Notes: generated by a model not told the origin, from the sequence alone. Counted from the first letter of the stretch, positions 7,356 through 15,809 are shown. The stretch: 64,000 nucleotides of DNA from CAWIUB01 sp963839995 (GCA_963839995.1 CAWIXH010000020.1:1-64000), one strand, 5' to 3'. Translations and numbers: made by a program.

Positions 7356-8009
7356 TCAAGACGCGGGCTGGGTGAGAGCCGCGATCGCGCGTTCGGTGAC
7401 GTCCTCGACCGGACCCGCGGCGTCCATCACGACCAGCTGGCCGCGTCCGCGATAGAACTCGATCAACGGAGTGGTCTGCTCGGTGTAGACCTCCAGGCGG
7501 TGACGAACCGTTTCGGGCTGGTCGTCGTCGCGCTGGTAAAGCTCGCCGCCGCATACCCCGCAGACGCCCGGCACCGTCGGCGGATCGAACTCGACGTGCC
7601 ACACGTGTCCGCACTTCTTGCACAGCCGTCGCCCGGACAGCCGCCGCACCACCTCGTCGTGGTCGACATCCATCTCCAGCGCGACGTCGAGCGAGGTGCC
7701 GAGGTCGTTGAGGATGCTGTCGAGCTCGTAGGCCTGTGCGACGTTGCGCGGGAACCCGTCCAGCAGGAATCCGGCGCCGGCGTCCGGCTCGCCGAGCCGA
7801 TCCCGCACCATGGCGACCGTGACCTCGTCGGGCACCAGGTCGCCGGCGTCCATGAACTTCTTCGCCAGCTTGCCGAGGTCGGTTCCCCCGGACACGTTCG
7901 CCCGGAAGATGTCGCCGGTGGAGACCTTCGGGATGCTGAAGGCCTCGGTAATGAACTCGGCCTGGGTTCCCTTACCCGCCCCAGGCGGGCCGACGAGAAC
8001 GAGTCTCAT
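7356..8009 (-). CDS. adk: Adenylate kinase, zinc-lid form
   Basis: Adk interconverts ATP plus AMP and two ADP. The P-loop GPPGAGKGTQA is at residues 7-17 and the AMP-binding segment is STGDIFRANV. The long LID carries a Cys4 site (CKKC ... CGVC), which implies structural zinc. Many actinobacteria, such as mycobacteria, have a short LID without these cysteines, so the form is worth noting. It is 217 residues and lies 31 bp after secY. Confidence 0.97.
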   Translation of the reverse strand: MRLVLVGPPGAGKGTQAEFITEAFSIPKVSTGDIFRANVSGGTDLGKLAKKFMDAGDLVPDEVTVAMVRDRLGEPDAGAGFLLDGFPRNVAQAYELDSILNDLGTSLDVALEMDVDHDEVVRRLSGRRLCKKCGHVWHVEFDPPTVPGVCGVCGGELYQRDDDQPETVRHRLEVYTEQTTPLIEFYRGRGQLVVMDAAGPVEDVTERAIAALTQPAS

Positions 8010-8040
8010 GGTCCGTTCCTCCTTGATCGGGGTGGGTGTG

Positions 8041-9351
8041 CTAGCGAAGGAATCCCTCGTAGTTGCGCTGCATCAGCTGGCTCTCGATCTGTTTGACCGT
8101 GTCGAGGCCGACGCCGACCATGATCAGTACCGCAGTGCCTCCGAACGGGAAGTTCTGATTGTTTCCTCCGGTGATCGAGAAGAAGAAGTTGGGCAGGACG
8201 GCCACGATGCCCAGGTACAGCGCGCCGGGCAGCGTGATCCTCGACAGCACGAACTGCAGGTACTCGGCGGTGGGACGTCCGGGCCGGATACCGGGGATGA
8301 ACCCGCCGTACTTCTTCATGTCGTCGGCGCGCTCTTCGGGGTTGAACGTGATGCTGACGTAGAAGTAGGCGAAGAAGATGATCAGCAGGAAGTAGATCCC
8401 GATGTGCACCCAGGACTGCTGGTTGATCAGATAGTTGTTGACGAACCGCTGGAAGGCGCCCGTGCTGTTGTTGCCCTGCAACTGGCTGATCAGCTGCGGG
8501 ATATAGAGCAGGGACGAGGCAAAGATGACCGGGATGACGCCGGCCTGATTCACCTTCAGCGGCAGATATGTGGAGGTGCCACCGTACTGCCGGCGGCCGA
8601 TCATGCGTTTGGCGTATTGCACAGGGATACGCCGCTGCGCCTGTTCGACGAAGACGACGGCCGCGATGATCGCCAGGCCCAGCGCGACGATCAGGGTGAA
8701 CGCGAAGCCACCGCCGTTCTGCAGGATCGTCTGGCCCTCGTTCGGGATGCGCGCGGCGATCGACGTGAACATCAGCACGCTCATCCCGTTGCCGACGCCA
8801 CGGTCGGTGATGATCTCGCCCAGCCACATGATGACCGCGGTGCCTGCCGTCATGCAGATGACCATGGTGCCCAACGTGAAGACGTTGTCCTTGTACAGGA
8901 CGCCCTCGGTGCACCCCTGGAACAGGTTTCCGGTGCGGGCGAGCGCGATGAACCCCGTCGACTGCAGGATGGCCAGACCGATCGTCAGGTACCGGCTGTA
9001 CTGGGTCAGTTTCTGCTGGCCGGCCTGGCCTTCCTTCTTCAGCTGTTCGAAGCGTGGAATCACCACCACGAGCAGCTGGATGATGATGCTGGCCGTGATG
9101 TAAGGCATGATGCCTAGCGCGAACACCGAGAGCTTCAGCAATGCTCCACCGCTGAACAGGTTGATCAGCGAGTAGACGTCTTTGTTGCCGCCATTGCCCA
9201 CTTGGGTGAGGCAGTCATTGATCGCCGTCGTGTTCGTGTTCGGTGTCGGCACGGACGCGCCCAGCCGGTAGAGCACGATGATCGCGAGCGTGAAGAGCAG
9301 CTTCTTGCGCAGATCGGGCGTACGGAACGCCGATGCGAATGCGCTAAGCAC
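8041..9351 (-). CDS. secY: Preprotein translocase subunit SecY
   Basis: SecY is the channel of the Sec translocon, with SecE (54717-54959) and SecG. Ten membrane segments are evident. The start is the GTG at 9351 (VLSAFASAFRTPDLRKK), preceded by GGAGGATCC, a strong ribosome binding site. The 24 extra upstream residues open in the frame are Pro/Gly-rich spacer. Length is 436 residues. Cytoplasmic-loop motifs such as IPGIRPGRPTAEYL are intact. The 126-bp spacer before it (9352-9477) shows no known element. Confidence 0.96.
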   Translation of the reverse strand: MLSAFASAFRTPDLRKKLLFTLAIIVLYRLGASVPTPNTNTTAINDCLTQVGNGGNKDVYSLINLFSGGALLKLSVFALGIMPYITASIIIQLLVVVIPRFEQLKKEGQAGQQKLTQYSRYLTIGLAILQSTGFIALARTGNLFQGCTEGVLYKDNVFTLGTMVICMTAGTAVIMWLGEIITDRGVGNGMSVLMFTSIAARIPNEGQTILQNGGGFAFTLIVALGLAIIAAVVFVEQAQRRIPVQYAKRMIGRRQYGGTSTYLPLKVNQAGVIPVIFASSLLYIPQLISQLQGNNSTGAFQRFVNNYLINQQSWVHIGIYFLLIIFFAYFYVSITFNPEERADDMKKYGGFIPGIRPGRPTAEYLQFVLSRITLPGALYLGIVAVLPNFFFSITGGNNQNFPFGGTAVLIMVGVGLDTVKQIESQLMQRNYEGFLR

Positions 9352-9477
9352 GGATCCTCCTGCTCGGACCGGACGGGCCGCATGTGCGCCCGGTGGGCTC
9401 TCGTCGACACCCCGGTTCACCACCGGGCCGGCGAACGTCAGTCAGGCTAACAGCCACCATACGGGTGCCCGCCCGGC

Positions 9478-9921
9478 TCAGAGCTCGGTCACCGTTCCGC
9501 CGGCCGCGACGATCTTGTCGCGGGCGGCGGCGGAGAACGCGTTCGCGGTGACGTTGAGCTTGACGCCGCCGAGGTCGCCGTTGCCGAGAATCTTGACGGG
9601 CGAGTCCTTGCGGACCGCGCCTGCGACGACGAGCGCCGCTACGTCGACCGTGCCGCCCTGGGGAAACAGCTCAGCGAGCCGGGCCAGATTGACGACCTGG
9701 TATTCGGTCCGGAATGCGTTCCTGAAACCCTTTAGCTTCGGCAGCCGCATGTGGATCGGCATCTGCCCGCCCTCGAATGACGCGGGCACCTGATAGCGGG
9801 CCTTGGTGCCCTTGGTGCCGCGACCGGCCGTCTTGCCCTTGGACGCCACGCCTCGGCCCACCCGGGCCTTCTTGGTGTGCGAGCCCGGGGCGGGCCGCAG
9901 GTGATGCACTCTCAACGTCAT
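9478..9921 (-). CDS. rplO: 50S ribosomal protein L15
   Basis: uL15 binds domain II of 23S rRNA and is a late-assembly 50S protein. It is 147 residues, starting MTLRVHHLRPAPGSHTKKARVGRG with the Gly/Lys-rich segment GKTAGRGTKGTKAR, and has a globular C-terminal half ending AAGGTVTEL. It is spaced three bases from rpmD and precedes secY, the standard spc order. Confidence 0.96.
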   Translation of the reverse strand: MTLRVHHLRPAPGSHTKKARVGRGVASKGKTAGRGTKGTKARYQVPASFEGGQMPIHMRLPKLKGFRNAFRTEYQVVNLARLAELFPQGGTVDVAALVVAGAVRKDSPVKILGNGDLGGVKLNVTANAFSAAARDKIVAAGGTVTEL

Positions 9922-9924
9922 TAG

Positions 9925-10107
9925 CTACTCGACCTCCTCGATCGTGACCAGATGGGTCACGGTCGCGACCATGCCGCGGATCTCCGGCCGGTCCTCCTTG
10001 ACGACGACGTCGTGGATGTGCTTCAAGCCCAGCGAACGCAGGGTCTCCCGCTGGTTGCGCTTGTTGCCGATCCTCGATCGGATCTGGGTGATCCTCAAGT
10101 GACTCAT
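9925..10107 (-). CDS. rpmD: 50S ribosomal protein L30
   Basis: uL30 is a small 50S surface protein. It is 60 residues (MSHLRITQIRSRIGNKRNQR ... GMVATVTHLVTIEEVE), with the LRSLGLKHIHDVV core typical of the family. It is packed tightly between rpsE (5 bp) and rplO (3 bp), consistent with translational coupling. Confidence 0.95.
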   Translation of the reverse strand: MSHLRITQIRSRIGNKRNQRETLRSLGLKHIHDVVVKEDRPEIRGMVATVTHLVTIEEVE

Positions 10108-10112
10108 CGGTC

Positions 10113-10748
10113 TCAGACTCCCTGCCCCGCACGGGCTCGCAGCAGACCGGCCGGCGTCACGTCTTCCAGCGACAATCCGCGGCGGGCCGCGACCTCCTCA
10201 GGACGAACCAGGCTCTTCAGTGCGGCCACGGTCGCGTGCACGATGTTGATGGGGTTGTCGGAACCGAGAGACTTGCTGAGCACGTCGTGGATGCCGGCGC
10301 ACTCCAGCACCGCACGCACCGGTCCGCCGGCGATCACACCGGTACCGGGGCTGGCGGGCTTGAGCAGCACCACGCCGGCCGCGGCCTCACCCTGCACCGG
10401 ATGCGGGATGGTCTGCGCGATCCGCGGCACCTTGAAGAAGCTCTTCTTGGCCTCCTCGACACCCTTGGCGATGGCGGCCGGAACCTCTTTGGCCTTGCCG
10501 TAGCCGACCCCAACCGTGCCGTCGCCGTCGCCCACGACGACCAGCGCCGTGAAGCTGAACCGACGGCCACCCTTGACCACCTTGGCCACCCGGTTGATCG
10601 TCACGACCCGTTCGAGGTGCGGGCTCTTCTCGGGCGCCGACCCGTCACGGCCACCACGGCCGCCGTCTCGGCGGTCACGACGCTCGCCGCGCTGACCGCC
10701 CGTCGGCTCGCTGCCGCCCGTCCGGGCTCCGCGCTGCGGTCCTGGCAT
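10113..10748 (-). CDS. rpsE: 30S ribosomal protein S5
   Basis: uS5 lies at the mRNA entry and helps decoding accuracy and unwinding. It starts at the ATG at 10748 (MPGPQRGARTGG). It has an Arg/Gly-rich disordered N-terminal tail of about 45 residues (RGERRDRRDGGRGG), then the double-stranded RNA-binding domain (VVTINRVAKVVKGGRRFSF) and the ribosomal fold. Total length is 211 residues. Such basic tails are common in actinobacterial S5. Confidence 0.96.
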   Translation of the reverse strand: MPGPQRGARTGGSEPTGGQRGERRDRRDGGRGGRDGSAPEKSPHLERVVTINRVAKVVKGGRRFSFTALVVVGDGDGTVGVGYGKAKEVPAAIAKGVEEAKKSFFKVPRIAQTIPHPVQGEAAAGVVLLKPASPGTGVIAGGPVRAVLECAGIHDVLSKSLGSDNPINIVHATVAALKSLVRPEEVAARRGLSLEDVTPAGLLRARAGQGV

Positions 10749-10775
10749 GCTAATACTCCCCATTCGGATTGCTCA

Positions 10776-11168
10776 TCAGAATTCCAATCCGGCCGCGCGG
10801 GCCGCGTCCGCGAACGCGGCGAGCCGGCCGGTGTAAGTGTTGCCGCCCCGGTCGAACACGACCTTCGTAATGCCGGCGGCCTTGGCCACGCTTGCCACCG
10901 TCTCGCCCAGGTGCTTGGCCTGCGCCGTCTTGTCGCCTTCGGTCAGCTTGTAGGTCGACGCAGACGCGAGCGTCTTGCCCGCGGCGTCGTCGACCAGCTG
11001 CACGTACAGATGACGGGACGAGCGGGTGACGACCAGCCGCGGGCGCTCCGGTGTGCCGACAACCTTCCGGCGCACCCGGAAATGCCGCCGCGACTTCGCT
11101 ACCCGTCGGCTGGCCGAGACGCCTGCCGACCTGCGGGCCTTCTTGAGAATGCTCGTCGCTGCCATCAT
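10776..11168 (-). CDS. rplR: 50S ribosomal protein L18
   Basis: uL18 binds 5S rRNA together with L5. It is 130 residues with a basic N-terminus (ARRSAGVSASRRVAKSRRHFRVRRKV) and the core VVTRSSRHLYVQLVDD. Two consecutive start codons (11168 and 11165) overlap the rplF stop, so either gives coupled translation. The C-terminus AFADAARAAGLEF is canonical. Confidence 0.95.
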   Translation of the reverse strand: MMAATSILKKARRSAGVSASRRVAKSRRHFRVRRKVVGTPERPRLVVTRSSRHLYVQLVDDAAGKTLASASTYKLTEGDKTAQAKHLGETVASVAKAAGITKVVFDRGGNTYTGRLAAFADAARAAGLEF

Positions 11169-11704
11169 TTACCCGTCTTTCCGGCCTTGCGGCGAACAAC
11201 TTCGCCCTGATACCGCACGCCCTTGCCTTTGTACGGGTCGGGCTTGCGGAGCTTGCGGATCTTCGCCGCCACCTCGCCGACCTGTTGCTTGTCGATGCCC
11301 TCGACGGCGAATCGGGTCGGGGCCTCGACGCGGAAGGAGACCCCGTCGGGTGCCGTCACCAACACCGGATGCGAGAAGCCGAGCGCGAACTCCAGGTCCT
11401 GGCCTTTGGCCTGCACGCGGTAGCCGGTGCCGACGATCTCGAGCGTCTTCGTATATCCCGCGGTGACGCCAGTCACCATATTGGCGATCAGGGTCCGAGA
11501 CAGGCCGTGCAGAGACTTCGATTCCCGCTCGTCGTCCGGACGTGCGACGTGCAGCCCACCATCGTCGCCTTTGCTGACCGTGATCGGTTCGGCGACGACG
11601 TGGCTCAAGGTGCCCTTCGGGCCCTTGACGGTGACCTGCTGACCGTCGATGGTGACGTCGACCCCGCTGGGAACCGGGACCGCCAGCTTACCAATGCGAC
11701 TCAT
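11165..11704 (-). CDS. rplF: 50S ribosomal protein L6
   Basis: uL6 is near the sarcin-ricin loop and the L7/L12 stalk base. It is 179 residues, with two tandem L6 folds and the C-terminal signature PDPYKGKGVRYQGEVVRRK. The start is MSRIGKLAVPVPSGVD. Its 3' end overlaps rplR by four bases. The 45-bp gap to rpsH holds a short fragment of the GCGCGAAGAGC repeat (11711-11737). Confidence 0.97.
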   Translation of the reverse strand: MSRIGKLAVPVPSGVDVTIDGQQVTVKGPKGTLSHVVAEPITVSKGDDGGLHVARPDDERESKSLHGLSRTLIANMVTGVTAGYTKTLEIVGTGYRVQAKGQDLEFALGFSHPVLVTAPDGVSFRVEAPTRFAVEGIDKQQVGEVAAKIRKLRKPDPYKGKGVRYQGEVVRRKAGKTGK

Positions 11705-11710
11705 CGTTTC

Positions 11711-11737
11711 ACCTCGCTCTTCGCGCGATGCTCACTC
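11711..11737 (-). repeat. Short repeat fragment between rpsH and rplF
   Basis: On the minus strand this reads TGAGTGAGCATCGCGCGAAGAGC. It fuses the left end (GAGCATCGC) and right end (GCGCGAAGAGC) of the family described at 3996-4073 with the middle missing, so it looks like an internal deletion copy. Confidence 0.6.
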
Positions 11738-11749
11738 ACTGCCAACCCC

Positions 11750-12154
11750 TCACCAGACGTAGGCGAGGACTTCCCCGCCCACCCCGCGCTTCGCGGCTTG
11801 TTTGTCGGTCAGCAGTCCGGACGACGTCGAGAGGATCGCGACGCCGAGGCCCCCCAGAACACGCGGAAGGCCGGTGCTCTTGGCGTAAACCCGTAGACCT
11901 GGCTTCGAGACCCGACGGACTCCGGCGATGCTGCGCTCACGGTTCGGCCCATACTTCAGGTCGAGGACCAGCTGACGACCTACCTCGCCCTCGGCAGCCT
12001 CACTGACGTGGAAGCCAGCGATGTAACCCTCCTGCTCGAGGATCTCGGCAATGTGGGCCTTCAGCTTCGAGTGCGGCATGGCCACCTCGTCGTGGTATGC
12101 CGAATTGGCGTTTCGCAGACGCGTCAGCATGTCTGCGATCGGATCGGTCATCAT
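11750..12154 (-). CDS. rpsH: 30S ribosomal protein S8
   Basis: uS8 binds helix 21 of 16S rRNA and in E. coli represses the spc operon. It is 134 residues (MTDPIADMLTRLRNANSAYHDEV), ending GVGGEVLAYVW. Two adjacent ATGs (12154 and 12151) are possible starts. The upstream spacer of 157 bp holds the second copy of a 79-bp repeat. Confidence 0.97.
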   Translation of the reverse strand: MMTDPIADMLTRLRNANSAYHDEVAMPHSKLKAHIAEILEQEGYIAGFHVSEAAEGEVGRQLVLDLKYGPNRERSIAGVRRVSKPGLRVYAKSTGLPRVLGGLGVAILSTSSGLLTDKQAAKRGVGGEVLAYVW

Positions 12155-12221
12155 CAGTGGTTCTTCTTTCTCGCGGCGGTTCCCGGAGGCCTGCCGCGCG
12201 TTGGGTAGTTCAACCCACCTG

Positions 12222-12300
12222 CTGGGTGAGTCCTATCGAGTTGTACGGGCCGCAGCCGCGCAATCGCAAACGGAACCGAATCGGGTCTGCAGCGCGATCC
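12222..12300. repeat. 79-bp dispersed repeat, copy B (rpsN-rpsH spacer)
   Basis: This aligns without gaps over 79 bp to 5324-5402, at roughly 80 percent identity by eye. The conserved blocks are ctgggtgagtc, acgggccgcagccgcgc, tcgggtct and gcgcgatcc. The terminal stem of copy A is less well kept here. Like copy A, it sits between two cotranscribed translation genes. Confidence 0.8.
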
Positions 12301-12311
12301 CGGCCTGAAAC

Positions 12312-12497
12312 TCACCACGACGACTTCGTGACGCCTGGGAGTTCCCCAGCATGCGCCATCTCTCGCAGACAAATCCGGCACAGGCCGAACTTGCGGTAGA
12401 CCGAGTGCGGACGGCCGCAACGCTGGCAACGGGTGTAACCGCGCACAGCGAACTTCGGCTTCGCCGCCGCCTTGTTGATCAATGCCTTCTTCGCCAT
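12312..12497 (-). CDS. rpsZ: 30S ribosomal protein S14, zinc-binding type Z
   Basis: uS14 is in the 30S head. This is the short 61-residue zinc form (MAKKALINKAAAKPKFAVRG) with CQRC and CRIC as the Cys4 ligand set. The start at 12497 is set by family length; the frame is open 30 codons further upstream into rplE. Actinobacteria often keep a second, zinc-free S14 elsewhere. It lies four bases after rplE. Confidence 0.95.
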   Translation of the reverse strand: MAKKALINKAAAKPKFAVRGYTRCQRCGRPHSVYRKFGLCRICLREMAHAGELPGVTKSSW

Positions 12498-12501
12498 GCG
12501 T

Positions 12502-13068
12502 TCAGTTCTCCTTGAACGGGAAGCCGAGCGCTCGCAACAGCGCGCGTCCCTCGTCGTCAGTGGTTGCGGTAGTGACGACCGTGACATCCATCCCCCGTGG
12601 ACGGTCGATGGTGTCGGGGTCGATCTCGTGGAACACCGACTGCTCCATCAGCCCGAACGTGTAGTTGCCCCTGCCGTCGAACTGGTCGGGCGACAGGCCC
12701 CGGAAGTCACGGATGCGGGGCAGCGCCAGGGTCAGCAGCCGGTCCAGGAACTCCCACATGCGGTCGCCACGCAGCGTCACCTTGACGCCGATCGGCATGC
12801 CCTCACGCAGCTTGAACTGCGCGATCGACTTGCGGGCCTTCTGCACCAGCGGCTTCTGCCCGGTGATGAGGGTCAGGTCGCGAACCGCGCCGTCGATCAG
12901 CTTGGCGTCCCGGGCAGCAGCACCGACGCCCATGTTGACGACGATCTTCGTAAGGCTCGGGATCTGCATCGGGTTGTCGAGGGAGAACTGCTCCTTCAGC
13001 GCCGGCGCGATCTGCTCGCGGTAGCGCGTCTTCAAACGAGGCGTCGGGGCCTCGGCCGTAGCCGTCAT
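12502..13068 (-). CDS. rplE: 50S ribosomal protein L5
   Basis: uL5 binds 5S rRNA and contacts P-site tRNA. It is 188 residues, with KIVVNMGVGAA, RGDRMWEFLDRLL and the RGMDVTVVTTA C-terminal segment. An N-terminal extension of about 15 residues (MTATAEAPTPRLKTRY) is typical of actinobacteria. The start overlaps the rplX stop by four bases (ATGA). Confidence 0.97.
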   Translation of the reverse strand: MTATAEAPTPRLKTRYREQIAPALKEQFSLDNPMQIPSLTKIVVNMGVGAAARDAKLIDGAVRDLTLITGQKPLVQKARKSIAQFKLREGMPIGVKVTLRGDRMWEFLDRLLTLALPRIRDFRGLSPDQFDGRGNYTFGLMEQSVFHEIDPDTIDRPRGMDVTVVTTATTDDEGRALLRALGFPFKEN

Positions 13069-13385
13069 GCCAGATCCTTTCCGGAGCGACGTGACACGCG
13101 GACATTGCGTCCGCTCTCTTCGTCGCGCCGATAGCCGACGCGGGTCGCCTTGCCATCGCCGTCGATGACCATCACATTGCTCGCGTTGATGGCGGCCTCG
13201 ACGTGCTCGATACCGCCAGCCTTCGCCCCACGACCGGTGGTCGAGATCCGGGTGTGCTTGGTGACCCGGTTGATGCCCTCCACGACGACCTTGTTCGTGG
13301 CCGGGTCAGCCGCAATGACCTTGCCCTTGACTCCGCGGTCCTTGCCGGCGATGACGACGACCTCGTCGCCCTTCTTGACCTTCAT
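13065..13385 (-). CDS. rplX: 50S ribosomal protein L24
   Basis: uL24 initiates 50S assembly and sits at the tunnel exit. It is 106 residues, starting MKVKKGDEVVVIAGKDRGVKG (KOW motif) and containing VEGINRVTKH. The 96-bp spacer to rplN (13386-13481) has an imperfect CCCGGAAAT/ATTGCCGGG inverted repeat but none of the dispersed families. Confidence 0.96.
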   Translation of the reverse strand: MKVKKGDEVVVIAGKDRGVKGKVIAADPATNKVVVEGINRVTKHTRISTTGRGAKAGGIEHVEAAINASNVMVIDGDGKATRVGYRRDEESGRNVRVSRRSGKDLA

Positions 13386-13481
13386 GCTATTGCCTCGATA
13401 TCGATCAGGTTCTCCCCGGAAATGGTCGCTTCCGCGCCTCGCCAGTGGCGAATTGCCGGGAAAAGGTGAGCATTCGTCATC

Positions 13482-13850
13482 TCACAGGACCTCCGGGGCC
13501 AGGGAGATGATCTTCATGAAGCGCTTGTCACGCAGCTCGCGGCCGACCGGGCCGAAGATGCGGGTGCCGCGCGGCTCTCCGTCCGGCTTGATCAGCACGG
13601 CAGCGTTCTCGTCGAAGCGGATGTAGCTGCCGTCGGCGCGGCGGCGCTCCTTGGCGGTGCGCACAATGACGGCCTTGACAACGTCGCCCTTCTTCACGCC
13701 GGCGCCGGGCAGGGCGTCCTTGACAGTCGCGACGATGATGTCGCCGATACCCGCGTAGCGCCGACCCGAGCCGCCCATCACCCGGATGCACAAAATCTCC
13801 TTGGCACCGGTGTTGTCGGCGACACGCAGTCGCGACTCCTGCTGAATCAC
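13482..13850 (-). CDS. rplN: 50S ribosomal protein L14
   Basis: uL14 forms bridges to the 30S subunit. The GTG start at 13850 (VIQQESRLRVADNTGAKEIL) is preceded by GAGGAGGTATCCC, a strong ribosome binding site, and gives 122 residues, the family standard. The upstream residues open in frame come from the repeat-bearing spacer. It contains VKAVIVRTAKERRRADGSYI and ends MKIISLAPEVL. Confidence 0.97.
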   Translation of the reverse strand: MIQQESRLRVADNTGAKEILCIRVMGGSGRRYAGIGDIIVATVKDALPGAGVKKGDVVKAVIVRTAKERRRADGSYIRFDENAAVLIKPDGEPRGTRIFGPVGRELRDKRFMKIISLAPEVL

Positions 13851-13895
13851 AAGGGATACCTCCTCTGACTGCGCCCAACGCGCACCGACGTCTCC

Positions 13896-13974
13896 GCCTC
13901 GAGGGCGGATCCGTCGGCACGCACGCAAGCGCCTTCGGCGCGCGGTGCGCAGCTCTTCGCGCAAGCGCTCATCG
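13896..13974 (-). repeat. Variant spacer repeat between rpsQ and rplN
   Basis: On the minus strand it reads CGATGAGCGCTTGCGCGAAGAG, then a GCGCGCCGAAGGCGCTTGCG core and GGATCCGCCCTCGAG. It parallels 4520-4595 block by block. The core can fold as a short stem. The 136-bp spacer has no other gene. Confidence 0.7.
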
Positions 13975-13986
13975 CCCGGTGGCTGG

Positions 13987-14265
13987 TCACTTGGCCTTCT
14001 CGATGACTTCGACGACGCGCCACCGCTTGGTGGCCGACAGCGGACGAGTCTCCATAATCAGCACGCGGTCGCCGATACCAACCTGATTGGTCTCGTCGTG
14101 TGCCTTGAGCTTGTTGGTACGCCGCAGCACTTTGCCGTACAACGCGTGCTTGACGCGGTCTTCCACCGCAACGACGACGGTCCTGTCCATCTTGTCGCTG
14201 ACCACCATGCCCTCTCGGGTCTTGCGGTGCGTGGTGCGCACGGTCGCGTTGGTCTTCTCGGTCAT
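13987..14265 (-). CDS. rpsQ: 30S ribosomal protein S17
   Basis: uS17 binds the 16S 5' domain early in assembly. It is 92 residues with an OB fold (REGMVVSDKMDRTVVVAVEDRVKH, GDRVLIMETRPLSATKRWRVV). It overlaps rpmC by four bases (ATGA) and lies upstream of rplN as in the standard order. Confidence 0.96.
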   Translation of the reverse strand: MTEKTNATVRTTHRKTREGMVVSDKMDRTVVVAVEDRVKHALYGKVLRRTNKLKAHDETNQVGIGDRVLIMETRPLSATKRWRVVEVIEKAK

Positions 14266-14498
14266 GACGCCGCCACTTCTTGATCGGGAGCGACCGACAA
14301 GCCGAGCTCACGCTCGCGCAGGATCGTGTAGATCCGCGCGATGTCGTGGCGCACCTCACGCAGTCGCCGGTTGTTGTCCAGCTGCCCGGTCGCCATCTGG
14401 AAGCGCAGGTTGAACAGCTCTTCCTTGGCCTCGCGCAACCGGGTGTCGAGCTCGTCATCGTGTAACTCGCGCAGCTCGGCTGGAGTGCTTGTCGCCAT
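14262..14498 (-). CDS. rpmC: 50S ribosomal protein L29
   Basis: uL29 lies at the tunnel exit beside L23 and helps dock trigger factor and SRP. It is 78 residues and helical (AELRELHDDELDTRLREAKEELFNLRFQMATGQLDN), with the DIARIYTILRERE segment. The start overlaps the rplP stop by one base and the end overlaps rpsQ by four. Confidence 0.96.
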   Translation of the reverse strand: MATSTPAELRELHDDELDTRLREAKEELFNLRFQMATGQLDNNRRLREVRHDIARIYTILRERELGLSVAPDQEVAAS

Positions 14499-14917
14499 CA
14501 GATGTCACCTGCTTCACGTTTCACGATGCGGCATTTCATGGGCAGCTTGTGGATTGCCCGGGTCAGCGCCTCGCGGGCGACGACCTCGTTGGGGAAGGAG
14601 AGCTCGAACAGCACGCGACCAGGCTTGACGTTCGCGATCCACCACTCGGGCGAGCCTTTGCCGGATCCCATCCGGGTCTCCGCCGGCTTCTTGGTCAGCG
14701 GACGGTCCGGATAGATGTTGATCCACACCTTGCCGCCCCGCCGGATGCGGCGGTTGATCGCGATACGCGCCGACTCGATCTGCCGGTTCGTCACGTAGGC
14801 GGGCTCGAGTGCCTGAATGCCGTACTCGCCGAACGCCACGCGGGTGCCGCCCGTCGCCATCCCGCTGCGACTCGGGTGGTGCTGCTTGCGGTGCTTGACG
14901 CGCCGTGGGATGAGCAT
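14498..14917 (-). CDS. rplP: 50S ribosomal protein L16
   Basis: uL16 organises the A-site and tRNA acceptor region of the 50S. It is 139 residues, starting MLIPRRVKHRKQHHPSRSGMA with INRRIRRGGKVWINIYPDRPLTKK and RMGSGKGSPEWWIA. All family hallmarks are intact. It lies three bases after rpsC. Confidence 0.97.
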   Translation of the reverse strand: MLIPRRVKHRKQHHPSRSGMATGGTRVAFGEYGIQALEPAYVTNRQIESARIAINRRIRRGGKVWINIYPDRPLTKKPAETRMGSGKGSPEWWIANVKPGRVLFELSFPNEVVAREALTRAIHKLPMKCRIVKREAGDI

Positions 14918-14920
14918 GAC

Positions 14921-15799
14921 TCAGCTCTCCGTCGTTTCGGTCGTTTCGGTCGTTTCGGTGGCTGCGGACTCAGCCGGTGGCGTCGCCGGCTGGTCTGGTT
15001 CGGCGAGAACCTCGACCGCGGAGGCCTCGGCGGAGGACCGCCCGACGTCGGTGCCGGTTCCGGTCGTGCCCTGCGAGCCGGAGCGACGCGGCCGGGCCGC
15101 GCCCGCCGGACGCTCGCGGCGTTGGCGCAACGCCTCCGCGGCGGCAGCCGCTTCGCGCTCGGCGCGTGAGCCGGTCGGCACCTCGCCCTTGTACAGCCAG
15201 ACCTTGACGCCGATGCGCCCGAACGTGGTGCGAGCTTCGTAGAAGCCGTAGTCGATGTTGGCGCGCAGGGTGTGCAGCGGCACGCGCCCCTCGCGGTAGA
15301 ACTCCGAGCGACTCATCTCCGCGCCGCCGAGGCGGCCCGAGCACTGCACCCGGATGCCCTTCACACCCGGGCTCTTCAGCGCCGACTGCATGCTCTTGCG
15401 CATGGCGCGGCGGAAGCTCACCCGGTTGGACAGCTGCTCGGCCACGCCCTGCGCCACCAGCTGCGCGTCGCCCTCGGGGTTCTTCACCTCGAGGATGTTC
15501 AGCTGCACCTGCTTGCCGGTGAGCTTCTCCAGTTCGCCGCGGATGCGGTCGGCCTCGGCACCGCGCCGGCCGATGACGATCCCCGGCCGAGCCGTGTGGA
15601 TGTCGACACGGACCCGATCGCGGGTCCGCTCGATCTCGACCTTGGCGATGCCGGCACGCTCCATGCCCTTGCTCATCAGGCGGCGGATCGCGACGTCTTC
15701 CTTGACGTATTCGGCGTACTGCTTGTCGGCGAACCAGCGGCTCTTCCAGTCTGTGGAGATGCCGAGCCGGAACCCGTTCGGGTTAACCTTCTGGCCCAT
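14921..15799 (-). CDS. rpsC: 30S ribosomal protein S3 with low-complexity C-terminal tail
   Basis: uS3 forms part of the mRNA entry tunnel and binds RNA through a KH domain (KVEIERTRDRVRVDIHTARPG, VIGRRGAEADRIRGEL). The start MGQKVNPNGFRLG is at 15799. The upstream frame is repeat DNA. The core ends near residue 215 (VKVWLYKGEVP). It is followed by about 75 extra residues, Ala/Arg/Glu-rich and finishing in three TET-type repeats (TETTETTETTES) encoded by a 9-bp DNA repeat at 14928-14961. Total length is 292 residues against 233 in E. coli. Confidence 0.96.
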   Translation of the reverse strand: MGQKVNPNGFRLGISTDWKSRWFADKQYAEYVKEDVAIRRLMSKGMERAGIAKVEIERTRDRVRVDIHTARPGIVIGRRGAEADRIRGELEKLTGKQVQLNILEVKNPEGDAQLVAQGVAEQLSNRVSFRRAMRKSMQSALKSPGVKGIRVQCSGRLGGAEMSRSEFYREGRVPLHTLRANIDYGFYEARTTFGRIGVKVWLYKGEVPTGSRAEREAAAAAEALRQRRERPAGAARPRRSGSQGTTGTGTDVGRSSAEASAVEVLAEPDQPATPPAESAATETTETTETTES

Positions 15800-15809
15800 T
15801 ACGCCCCCT

